A stretch of 64,000 nucleotides of DNA, taken from NCBI RefSeq assembly GCF_001570525.1, contig NZ_BBXC01000018.1, forward strand, positions 133,950 to 197,949. Direction: 5' to 3'. Shown here piece by piece: positions 35,215 through 41,967 of the stretch. The notes under the pieces were generated by a model. That model was given only the letters and a program-made list of their open reading frames with translations, had not been told where the DNA came from and did no database searches. How positions within the stretch are numbered: position 1 is the first letter of the stretch; each line of letters begins with the position of its first letter. The position numbers were made by a program, and so were the translations under genes. This stretch comes from Herbidospora sakaeratensis. Lineage in GTDB: Bacteria > Actinomycetota > Actinomycetes > Streptosporangiales > Streptosporangiaceae.

Positions 35215-36432
35215 TCAGGCGCGCTCGGCCGCCACCAGCCGCACGCAGACCGCCAGGCCGCTGATCGCCGCCTCCAGCTCCGCCGTGTCGGGGAACGTGG
35301 GGGCGATGCGGATCACCGAGTCGGACGGGTCGTCCCCGTAGGGGTGGGTGGCCCCGGCCGGGGTCAGCGCGATGCCGGCCTCGGCGGCGCGGCGCACGAC
35401 CTCCTTGGCCGTGCCCTCGGGCACCGAGAGCGAGATGAAGTAGCCGCCGAGCGGCGACGACCAGGTCGCCAGGCCCGAGAGCTCCTTCGACAGGATGCGG
35501 TCGACGGTCTCGAACTTGGGCCGGATCAGGTCGGCGTGGGCGCGCATGTGGGCGCGCACGCCGTCTTCGTCGCGCAGGAACTCGACGTGGCGCAGCTGGT
35601 TGACCTTGTCGGCGCCGATCGTGCCCTTGCCCAGGTAGCCGAGGAACCAGGCGATCGTCTCGGGCGAGCCGCCGAAGAACGACACGCCCGAACCGGCCAG
35701 GGTGACCTTCGACGTCGAGCCGAAGACGAACACGCGGTCGGCGTTGCCGGCCTCGGTGGCCAGCGCCAGCAGGTCGGCGAGCTCGGCCTCCTCGTCGAAG
35801 AGGTGGTGGATGGCGTAGGCGTTGTCCCAGAAGATCCGGAAGTCGGGCGCCGCGGTGGTCATGGTGGCCAGCCGCGCGACGGTCTCGGCCGAGTAGGTGG
35901 TGCCGTCGGGGTTGGAGTACTTCGGCACGCACCAGATGCCCTTGATCGCCGGGTCGGCGGCGACGAGGCGCTCGACCTCGTCCATGTCGGGACCGGCGGG
36001 GGTCATCGCGACCGGGATGAGCTCGATGCCGAAGCGCTCGCACAGCGCGAAGTGGCGGTCGTAGCCCGGCACGGGCGCCAGGAAGGCCACCCGCTCCTCG
36101 TCGGCCCACCGCCGGGCGGCGCCGAGCGGCACCCCCAGCAGGCAGTGGACGATCGCGTCGTGCATCAGGGCGAGGCTGGAGTTGCCGCCCACGATGAGCT
36201 GCGAGGCCGGGACCTGGAGGAACCCGCTGAACAGCGCCCGGAGCTCGGCCAGGCCGTTGAGCCCGCCGTAGTTGCGGGTGTCGGTGCCGTCGGCGGAGCG
36301 GTAGGACGTCCCGGGCAGCGAGAGCATCGGGGTGGAAAGATCGAGCTGGGCCGAGGCGGGCTTGCCCCGGGTCAGGTCGAGCTTCAGTCCCCTGGCCTTC
36401 AGCTCCTCGTACTCGGCACGCACGTCGCTCAT
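35215..36432 (-). CDS. Type Ic aspartate aminotransferase-like enzyme
   Basis: A 405-residue fold-type I PLP enzyme of the actinobacterial Asp_aminotransf (PF12897) family. Landmarks are LKLDLTRGKPASAQLDLS at the N-terminus, RNYGGLNGL, VPKYSNPDGTTYS, DNAYAIHH and the PLP lysine in FGSTSKVTLAGSG. It likely interconverts aspartate/2-oxoglutarate and oxaloacetate/glutamate. Thirty-six bases separate it from gadB downstream, so co-transcription is possible. Confidence 0.88.
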   Translation of the reverse strand: MSDVRAEYEELKARGLKLDLTRGKPASAQLDLSTPMLSLPGTSYRSADGTDTRNYGGLNGLAELRALFSGFLQVPASQLIVGGNSSLALMHDAIVHCLLGVPLGAARRWADEERVAFLAPVPGYDRHFALCERFGIELIPVAMTPAGPDMDEVERLVAADPAIKGIWCVPKYSNPDGTTYSAETVARLATMTTAAPDFRIFWDNAYAIHHLFDEEAELADLLALATEAGNADRVFVFGSTSKVTLAGSGVSFFGGSPETIAWFLGYLGKGTIGADKVNQLRHVEFLRDEDGVRAHMRAHADLIRPKFETVDRILSKELSGLATWSSPLGGYFISLSVPEGTAKEVVRRAAEAGIALTPAGATHPYGDDPSDSVIRIAPTFPDTAELEAAISGLAVCVRLVAAERA

Positions 36433-36475
36433 CGCGGGTTCCCTCGGTAGTAATGGGCGGTCAGCGAAAGCTTAG

Positions 36476-37681
36476 TCACCACAACCCGCTCTCCCGCCGC
36501 GAGGTGATCTCCCCGATCCTCGCCAGCGCCTCCCCCACCGGCAGGGCGGCGAGCTTGCGGCCGTCCCGGAGCCGGATCGACACCTCGCCGGCGGCGACCT
36601 CCCGGGACCCGATGATCAGCTGGTACGGCGCCAGCCGCGCCTCCCGGATCCGCGCCCCCAGGCTGCCCTTCTCCGGCCCGGCCAGCTCGGCGCGCAGCCC
36701 GAGACCGGCACAGCGCGAGACGACCGAGTCGGCGAACGCCACCTCGTCCTCCCCGAGGGGCAGCACCACCGCCTGCACCGGCGCGAGCCAGGCCGGGAAC
36801 GCCCCGCCGTGCACCTCGATCAGGTGGGCGACGGCCCGCTCGACGCTGCCGACGATGCTCCGGTGGACCATGACGGGCCGGTGCCGGGCCCCGTCGGGGC
36901 CGGTGTACTCCAGGTCGAACCGGGCGGGCTGGTAGAGGTCGATCTGGACGGTCGACAGGGTCGACTCGCGCCCGAGGTTGTCGGCGATCTGGATGTCGAT
37001 CTTCGGCCCGTAGAAGGCGGCCTCGCCCTCGACGGCCTCGTACTCGACGTCGTGCAGCACCTCGCGGAGCATCTCCCCGGCGCGCTCCCACAGGCCCGGG
37101 ACCGCGACGTACTTCCCGGAGGCGCCCGGGAGCGAGAGCCGGTGGCGCACGGGCTTGATGCCCATGGCGGCGTGGGCGGCGGCGATCAGTTCGAGGGCGG
37201 CGCGGGCCTCCTCGACGGCCTGTTCGGCGGTGCAGAAGATGTGCGCGTCGTTGAGCTGGATGGCGCGTACGCGGGTCAGCCCGCCCAGCACCCCTGACAA
37301 CTCCGACCGGTACATGCCGCCGAGTTCGGCCAGCCGGAGCGGCAGGTCGCGGTAGCTGCGCCCGCGTGCGCGGTAGATCAGCGCGTGGTGCGGGCACAGG
37401 CTGGGCCGCAGCACCACCTGCTCCCCGCCGACCGCCATCGGCGGGTACATGTCGTCGCGGTAGTGGTCCCAGTGGCCGGAGATCTCGTAGAGCTCGCGCT
37501 TGCCCATGATCGGCGAGTAGACGTGCCGGTAGCCGTTGCGTCTCTCGACGTCGCGGACGTAGTCCTCCAGCGCCATCCGGACCGCCGCGCCGTCGGGCAA
37601 CCAGAAGGGCAACCCGGCGCCCATGAGCGGATCGCCGTCGAACAAATCGAGCTCGCGGCCGAGCCTGCGGTGGTCGTACAT
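36476..37681 (-). CDS. thrS: Short threonyl-tRNA synthetase lacking the TGS and editing domains
   Basis: A 401-residue class II synthetase with only the catalytic and anticodon-binding parts of ThrS. It begins YDHRRLGRELDLF, the junction after the editing domain in long ThrS (about 650 residues). Motif 2 is YRSELSGVLGGLTRVR; zinc ligands are Cys in RPSLCPHH, His in NDAHIFC and His in VMVHRSIVGS; motif 3 is GSVERAVAHLIE. Second, short ThrS copies occur in other actinomycetes. Without an editing domain it may mischarge Ser. ATG at 37681 has AAGGGAG 8 bases upstream. An attenuator precedes it. Confidence 0.92.
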   Translation of the reverse strand: MYDHRRLGRELDLFDGDPLMGAGLPFWLPDGAAVRMALEDYVRDVERRNGYRHVYSPIMGKRELYEISGHWDHYRDDMYPPMAVGGEQVVLRPSLCPHHALIYRARGRSYRDLPLRLAELGGMYRSELSGVLGGLTRVRAIQLNDAHIFCTAEQAVEEARAALELIAAAHAAMGIKPVRHRLSLPGASGKYVAVPGLWERAGEMLREVLHDVEYEAVEGEAAFYGPKIDIQIADNLGRESTLSTVQIDLYQPARFDLEYTGPDGARHRPVMVHRSIVGSVERAVAHLIEVHGGAFPAWLAPVQAVVLPLGEDEVAFADSVVSRCAGLGLRAELAGPEKGSLGARIREARLAPYQLIIGSREVAAGEVSIRLRDGRKLAALPVGEALARIGEITSRRESGLW

Positions 37682-37722
37682 GATCGTGTCTCCCTTGGTG
37701 AGAAGGGGGCGCACACGAACAC

Positions 37723-37753
37723 CGAAGCCCGGGGCGGTGCGCCCCGGGCTTCG
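37723..37753 (-). terminator. Attenuator hairpin in the thrS leader
   Basis: A perfect 14-bp stem (CGAAGCCCGGGGCG with its complement) and a 3-base loop, located between the leader peptide and thrS. On the minus strand it is followed by GTGTTCGTGTG, moderately T-rich for this genome. Its stability and its location 42 bases before the thrS start argue for regulated termination. Confidence 0.8.
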
Positions 37754-37767
37754 AAGTAAGGCAGTGG

Positions 37768-37818
37768 TCAGCGCGCCGGGACGGAGTCCGGCGTCGTCGT
37801 CAGATGGGCGCGCTGCAT
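37768..37818 (-). CDS. Thr-codon leader peptide of thrS
   Basis: A 16-residue frame, MQRAHLTTTPDSVPAR, whose residues 7-9 are three consecutive ACG threonine codons. It is located 86 bases before thrS and is followed 14 bases later by the terminator hairpin. A second small hairpin, CGCCGG/CCGGCG (37774-37793), spans its codons after the Thr run. The layout is that of ribosome-mediated attenuation: stalling at Thr codons when charged tRNA-Thr is scarce should prevent termination. It starts with a leaderless-type ATG (TAGCGT box 6 bases upstream). Confidence 0.8.
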   Translation of the reverse strand: MQRAHLTTTPDSVPAR

Positions 37819-37824
37819 ACCCGA

Positions 37825-37830
37825 ACGCTA
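37825..37830 (-). promoter_or_regulatory. -10 box of the thrS leader transcript
   Basis: On the minus strand TAGCGT is followed by 6 bases and the ATG of the leader peptide, so transcription should begin at or near that ATG. No clear -35 is visible. Confidence 0.6.
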
Positions 37831-37964
37831 ACACGAGGGCTCTTCCGAGGTCTCCCAAAATTCCGGCCCCCTCCCACCCGGGGGTCGGCGGCCATCATGC
37901 CCCGCGCGACCGACGTTTCCGCCGAACCGGCCCGCCCCCTGTGGAAAGCCGGTGTTCCGAACAG

Positions 37965-37978
37965 ACCGACCGGTCGGT
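37965..37978. promoter_or_regulatory. 14-bp perfect palindrome in the SDR promoter
   Basis: ACCGACCGGTCGGT lies between the -35 region and the TACCCT -10 box (37978-37983) of the SDR gene. Such GC palindromes are typical TetR-family operators. No regulator gene is adjacent. Confidence 0.6.
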
Positions 37979-37983
37979 ACCCT
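37978..37983 (+). promoter_or_regulatory. -10 box, leaderless start of the SDR gene
   Basis: TACCCT lies 7 bases before the ATG at 37991, with no RBS. The palindrome at 37965-37978 overlaps its first base. Confidence 0.5.
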
Positions 37984-37990
37984 CAGCCTC

Positions 37991-38752
37991 ATGACTCTCT
38001 TCTCGGTCGAAGGCAAGATCGTCGTGGTGACCGGCGGGTCCCGTGGGATCGGGCGGATGATCGCCCAGGGGTTCGTCGACGGCGGCGCGACCGTCTACCT
38101 CACCGCCCGCAAGAAGGACCAGCTGGAGGAGGCCGCCGCCGCGCTGGGGTGCGGCTCGGTGCAGGCCGACCTGTCCACGCGCGAGGGGGTCGAGGCCGTG
38201 CACGACCTGGTCGCCGCCCGTCACGACCGGCTCGACGTGCTGGTCAACAACGCCGGCGCGGCCTGGGGCGCGCCCCTCGACGACTATCCCGATTCGGCCT
38301 TCGACAAGCTCTGGAACATCAACGTCAAGGGCGTCTTCGCGCTGACGCAGCGGTTCCTGCCGCTGCTCAGGAAGGCCGCGAGCCCCGACGACCCGGCCCG
38401 GGTCATCAACATCGGCTCGGTCGACGGCCTGCGCACCCCCGCGATGGAGAGCTACGCCTATTCGGCCACGAAGTCGGCGGTCCACATGCTGACCCGGCAC
38501 CTGGCCGACCGCCTGGCCAAGGAGTCGATCACCGTGAACGCCATCGCCCCCGGCCCGTTCGAGTCGAAGATGATGGCGTTCGTGCTCGACGACCCGCAGG
38601 CCCGCGAGATGGTCGCCGCCAGCGTGCCGCTCGGCCGGATCGGCCGTCCCGACGACATGGCCGGGACGGCGATCTTCCTGGCCTCACGGGCCGGTTCCTA
38701 CCTCACCGGGACCGTCATCCCGGTGGACGGCGGCATCACCGCCCACGGCTAG
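37991..38752 (+). CDS. Short-chain dehydrogenase/reductase (3-oxoacyl-ACP reductase/RhlG-like)
   Basis: A 253-residue classical SDR. TGGSRGIGR (residues 14-22) binds NADP, LVNNAGAAWG follows, the catalytic Ser is in INIGSVDG and Tyr/Lys are in YSATK. The end IPVDGGITAHG is typical of reductases of 3-oxoacyl or rhamnolipid-type substrates. The true substrate cannot be told. The ATG at 37991 fits leaderless expression. Overlaps the ATP-grasp gene tail-to-tail by 4 bases. Confidence 0.88.
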   Translation: MTLFSVEGKIVVVTGGSRGIGRMIAQGFVDGGATVYLTARKKDQLEEAAAALGCGSVQADLSTREGVEAVHDLVAARHDRLDVLVNNAGAAWGAPLDDYPDSAFDKLWNINVKGVFALTQRFLPLLRKAASPDDPARVINIGSVDGLRTPAMESYAYSATKSAVHMLTRHLADRLAKESITVNAIAPGPFESKMMAFVLDDPQAREMVAASVPLGRIGRPDDMAGTAIFLASRAGSYLTGTVIPVDGGITAHG

Positions 38753-39561
38753 GAGAGCATCTCCTTCAGCGCGCGGGCGAAGAAGGCCGGCGCCTCGAGT
38801 TCGGTGTCGAGGTAGAGGAACGGCTCGGTGAGCTCCAGCTCGATCAGCACCGGCTCGCCGCCGGGCATGCGCACGAGGTCGACCCGGGCGTAGAGGAGCG
38901 GCTCGGCCACCTTGCCCAGGATCTCTTCGGCCAGGTCGAACTGGTCGTCGTCGGGGTCGCGCAGGGTGGCCTTGGCCCCGGCGTCGTTGAGGTCGCCGAC
39001 GCCCGCGACCAGCAGCGGGGTGCGCCTGACGGCGTGGCTGAACTGGCCGTTGAAGTAGTGGAGGGACAACTCGCCCTCGTGCTCGACGCTCTCGACGTAG
39101 GGCTGCACCATGATCGGCCGGCCCTGGGCCTCAAGGGAGGCGGCGAACGCGGCGGCCTTCTCGGCGGAGGGGGTGCGGATGGTGTCGCGGGCGCCCGCGG
39201 AGATGGTCGGCTTGACGACGTACTCGGCCCAGTCGGGCAGGGCGAGGGAGCTCCAGTGGGTCGGCACGGTCGGCACGCCCAGGTGCTTCAGGTAGGTCTT
39301 GTCGGTGTTCCAGGCCAGCACCGACGCCGGGTTGAGCACCCGCGTGTGCTGTTCGGCCCGCCAGGCCCAGTCGATGAACTCGTCGCGCCGGCCCACGTAG
39401 TCCCACGGTGAGCGGACCACGGCCGCGTCGAACTCCGACCAGTCGGCCTCGGGGTCGTCCCACCGGACCGGTGCGCCCTCGATCCCCTCGGCGAGCCAGG
39501 CCGAGAGCACGGTCTCGCGTTCCGGATCGGGCCCGTCCCAGGTGACATACGCGGCCTTCAT
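38749..39561 (-). CDS. ATP-grasp domain protein
   Basis: A 270-residue protein similar to RimK/glutathione-synthase-like ATP-grasp enzymes, which join a carboxylate to an amine or thiol using ATP. It shows VVRSPWDYVGRRDEFIDWA, WNTDKTYLKHLGVPTVPTHW, the ATP-lysine block EYVVKPTISAGARDT, MVQPYVESVEHEGELSLHYFNG and metal ligands in LIELELTEPFLYL. Substrates unknown. The ATG at 39561 is preferred because AAGGGGA lies 6 bases upstream; a Met at 39567 abuts that RBS. Confidence 0.8.
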   Translation of the reverse strand: MKAAYVTWDGPDPERETVLSAWLAEGIEGAPVRWDDPEADWSEFDAAVVRSPWDYVGRRDEFIDWAWRAEQHTRVLNPASVLAWNTDKTYLKHLGVPTVPTHWSSLALPDWAEYVVKPTISAGARDTIRTPSAEKAAAFAASLEAQGRPIMVQPYVESVEHEGELSLHYFNGQFSHAVRRTPLLVAGVGDLNDAGAKATLRDPDDDQFDLAEEILGKVAEPLLYARVDLVRMPGGEPVLIELELTEPFLYLDTELEAPAFFARALKEMLS

Positions 39562-39622
39562 CGACATTCCCCTTGCATGTGCGGATGACGTACAAGGACC
39601 CATCATGGCCGCAACGCACGGC

Positions 39623-39661
39623 GGCGCGCGCCGGGCCCGGAAGGAGAGCCCGGCGCGCGCC
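39623..39661 (-). terminator. Terminator after the small secreted protein genes
   Basis: A perfect 14-bp stem (39623-39636 with 39648-39661) with an 11-base loop, 11 bases past the stop at 39673. Ends the two-gene transcript of small secreted proteins. Confidence 0.75.
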
Positions 39662-39672
39662 GGAGTCGACGA

Positions 39673-39933
39673 CTAGTCGTCGAAGCGGTAGGCGAGGCCC
39701 GCCACGCTGTTGCGGGCGGTGACCGAGACACCGTTGATGGTGTTGGAGTTGGTCGACGAACCGCCGCCGATGTTGGTGGCGGCGACGTTGCCGAACACGT
39801 TGCCCGACTGGGCGGAGCCGCGGTTCACGCTGCCGTTGCTGATCCAGGTGTCGGCCTGGGCGGGCGCGGCGGCCAGCAGGGTCGCGCCACAGGCGGCGAG
39901 GACGGCACCGGTCACGGCGAGCTTCTTGAACAT
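39673..39933 (-). CDS. Small secreted Asn/Gly/Ser-rich protein, copy 2
   Basis: An 86-residue precursor with a clear signal peptide (cleavage after AQA). The mature 58 residues share the pattern DTWxxN-xSxNxGSAQSGNxFGxVAAxN-GxGxSTNxNTINGxSxTA with the neighbour. The short, hydrophobic-alternating, Asn/Gly/Ser-rich sequence is reminiscent of self-assembling surface proteins such as chaplins or curlins but matches neither family. No cysteines in the mature part. GAAGGAGA lies 4 bases before the ATG. Confidence 0.75.
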   Translation of the reverse strand: MFKKLAVTGAVLAACGATLLAAAPAQADTWISNGSVNRGSAQSGNVFGNVAATNIGGGSSTNSNTINGVSVTARNSVAGLAYRFDD

Positions 39934-39978
39934 GTTCTCTCCTTCGGGTGGGGTGAGTGCTGGGGACGCGACCGCGGT

Positions 39979-40236
39979 TTACTTGAAGATGTAAACCACG
40001 GTCACGCTGCCGCCAGTGGCGGTAGCGGAGATGCCGTTGATGGTGTTGACGTTCGTCGAACGGCCGGAGCCGGCGTTGCGCGCCGCGACCCAGCCGAAGT
40101 TGTTGCCCGACTGAGCCGAACCGATGTTCGCGCTCCAGTTGTCGGACCACGTGTCGGCGTGGGCCGGGGTGGCGATGAGGCTCGCACCCGCGGCGGCCGC
40201 GAGCATCGCACTGGTCACGCAGATCTTCTTGATCAC
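39979..40236 (-). CDS. Small secreted Asn/Gly/Ser-rich protein, copy 1
   Basis: An 85-residue precursor, paralogue of the next gene downstream, with a signal peptide ending AHA. The mature part carries SAQSGNNFG, VAARN and STNVNTINGISATA. GTG at 40236 is chosen for GAAGGAG 5 bases upstream; the open frame extends to 40302 without another RBS. Only 45 bases and no terminator separate it from the second copy, so the two are likely co-transcribed. A TetR-type palindrome lies upstream. Confidence 0.75.
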   Translation of the reverse strand: MIKKICVTSAMLAAAAGASLIATPAHADTWSDNWSANIGSAQSGNNFGWVAARNAGSGRSTNVNTINGISATATGGSVTVVYIFK

Positions 40237-40270
40237 TACGGCTCCTTCTCGCGCTTTCCTTGACGGTCTG

Positions 40271-40288
40271 TTTGACTGGCCGGTCAAA
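40271..40288. promoter_or_regulatory. TTTGAC/GTCAAA inverted repeat upstream of the secreted protein pair
   Basis: TTTGACTGGCCGGTCAAA is an 18-bp palindrome with one mismatched pair, 35 bases before the GTG of copy 1. It contains a possible minus-strand -35 (TTGACC). Likely an operator, regulator unknown. Confidence 0.5.
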
Positions 40289-40361
40289 GCACTGCCGAGC
40301 ATATAGCTCTGCGTAGTCGATTGATAGCACTCTGTGATCAGAATTTTGGTCTGGAAATGGA

Positions 40362-40393
40362 AACGGCCCCGCGGCTGCGCCCGCGAGGCCGTT
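40362..40393 (-). terminator. Terminator of the GH3 gene
   Basis: 13-base arms (40362-40374 and 40381-40393) pair with one mismatch around CTGCGC. On the minus strand the stem is followed by TTTCCATTTCC, a rare T-rich run here. Fourteen bases after the GH3 stop. Confidence 0.75.
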
Positions 40394-40406
40394 GCTTATG
40401 GGGATT

Positions 40407-41894
40407 TCACGGCAAACGACCGGTCAAGGTCTCGGCCGCCGCCTGACCGCAGACGCGCGACGCGCCGTGTGTCGCGATGTGCACGGAGCCCAGGTCGGTG
40501 CGTCCCGGCAGGCCCATCTCGACCACCACGCCGTCGGGGCGGGCGGCCAGCATGTGGCCGAGGGCGTCCATCTGCCAGGCGTGGCGGTGGGCGTCGCGCA
40601 CGACCACGACCAGCGGGCGGTCGGCGGCCCGGTCGAGGAGGTCGGCGGGCACGCCGTCGGCCAGTTCGGCCTCGCCGAGACGGGTCACCGTGGTGCCGGG
40701 GAGGAGCGCTCCCAACGGCTCGCCGACGCCCCACGGCTGGCCCTTGTCGATGGCCAGGTTGGTGTCGGGCGACAACTCGACGACGTGGGGGGCCGTGCTG
40801 AGCGGCAGGCGGGCGCCGTCGTGGTGGACGACCCTGATCGCGCGGCGGGCGGCGGCCAGGCCGACCGGCCCGCCGTTCAGCACCCGGTCCTGGAGCGGCA
40901 GCCGCCAGGCGGCCAGCTTGGCCACCCGGGCGCACGCCTCGTGCAGGCGGGCCTCCGGCAGCAGGCCGCTCACGACGGCGTCGGCGATCGACTCGCGGAT
41001 GTGGTCGAAGGTCGCCTCGTCGGCGTGCTCGCCGCCGACGCAGATCGAGTCGGCCCCGGCCGCCACCGCGCGGGCGGCCGCGCCGCCGATGCCGTAGACC
41101 TGCGCGACGGCGGCCATCTCGATGGCGTCGGTGATCACCACGCCGTCGAAGCCGAGCTCGCCCCGGAGCAGGTCGGTGAGGATGCGCGGGCTCAGCGTGG
41201 CCGGCATCGCCTCGTCGTACGCCGGCACGACCAGGTGCCCCGTCATGATCGCCCGCACGCCCTCCTCGATGGCAGCGCGGAACGGCCAGAGCTCCACCTC
41301 GTGGAGTTCCTCGCGGGTGACCGCGACGACCGGCAGGCCGTGGTGGGAGTCGACGGCGGTGTCCCCGTGGCCGGGGAAGTGCTTGGCGCAGGCCGCCACG
41401 CCGGCCGACTGCAGGCCCCTGATCCAGGCCGCCGTGTGGCGGGCGACCAGGCCCGGGTCGGCGCCGAACGAGCGCAGCCCGATCACCGGGTTGTCGGGGT
41501 TGGAGTTGACGTCGGCGGCGGGGGCGAAGTTGATCGTCACCCCGGCGGCCGCCAGGTCGTGTCCGACGTCCCTGGCCACCTCCTCGGTGAGATGCACGTC
41601 GTCGACCACGCCGAGGGCGTAGTTGCCGGGGCGGGAGCTGCCCGTACGGGCCTCCAGCCGGGTGACGTCGCCCGCCTCCTCGTCGATGCCGACCAGGAGC
41701 GCGGGGTTCTCCGCGCGCAGCGCGGCCGTGAGGGCCGCCAGCTGGTCCGGCGTGTCGACGTTCCGGGAGAACAAGACCACTCCGGCGAGGCCGTCGGCGA
41801 GACGCCGGCGCAACCAGTCGGGGGGCGAGGTCCCGACGAAGCCGGGGAGGATGACCGAATCAGCCAGACGCAGCAGCTCCGTGCTTCGCGTCAT
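40407..41894 (-). CDS. GH3 beta-N-acetylhexosaminidase (NagZ-like)
   Basis: A 495-residue glycosidase that releases terminal GlcNAc or related residues. The GH3/NagZ motif KHFPGHGDTAVDSH, carrying the His/Asp acid-base pair, is near residue 175. The nucleophile Asp is in VVITDAIEMAAV. A C-terminal domain of about 150 residues follows. No signal peptide, so it acts in the cytosol, probably on recycled muropeptides or imported chito-oligomers. The ATG at 41894 is inside the stop of a 7-codon upstream frame (ATGA), which may deliver ribosomes; a GTG at 41906 is an alternative. Confidence 0.9.
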   Translation of the reverse strand: MTRSTELLRLADSVILPGFVGTSPPDWLRRRLADGLAGVVLFSRNVDTPDQLAALTAALRAENPALLVGIDEEAGDVTRLEARTGSSRPGNYALGVVDDVHLTEEVARDVGHDLAAAGVTINFAPAADVNSNPDNPVIGLRSFGADPGLVARHTAAWIRGLQSAGVAACAKHFPGHGDTAVDSHHGLPVVAVTREELHEVELWPFRAAIEEGVRAIMTGHLVVPAYDEAMPATLSPRILTDLLRGELGFDGVVITDAIEMAAVAQVYGIGGAAARAVAAGADSICVGGEHADEATFDHIRESIADAVVSGLLPEARLHEACARVAKLAAWRLPLQDRVLNGGPVGLAAARRAIRVVHHDGARLPLSTAPHVVELSPDTNLAIDKGQPWGVGEPLGALLPGTTVTRLGEAELADGVPADLLDRAADRPLVVVVRDAHRHAWQMDALGHMLAARPDGVVVEMGLPGRTDLGSVHIATHGASRVCGQAAAETLTGRLP

Positions 41895-41914
41895 GCGGCA
41901 CCGCACTTGGGCAT
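41891..41914 (-). CDS. Leaderless mini-ORF (MPKCGAA) coupled to the GH3 start
   Basis: Seven codons whose ATG lies 6 bases after the -10 box TAGATT and whose TGA overlaps the GH3 ATG as ATGA. The GH3 ATG has no RBS of its own, so termination-reinitiation from this mini-ORF is a plausible way to translate GH3. The peptide itself need not have a function. Confidence 0.45.
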   Translation of the reverse strand: MPKCGAA

Positions 41915-41920
41915 GCCCGA

Positions 41921-41944
41921 AATCTAATAGGAAAGTTTCCTATT
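41921..41944 (-). promoter_or_regulatory. -10 box and 19-bp palindromic operator of the GH3 gene
   Basis: The -10 TAGATT (minus strand, 41921-41926) abuts the perfect palindrome AATAGGAAAGTTTCCTATT at 41926-41944. AT-rich palindromes with GGAAA...TTTCC are typical of ROK (NagC/Mlc-like) repressors of amino-sugar genes. No ROK gene is in the window. Confidence 0.65.
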
Positions 41945-41967
41945 CGCTAGAGGTCTTACCTGCAATT

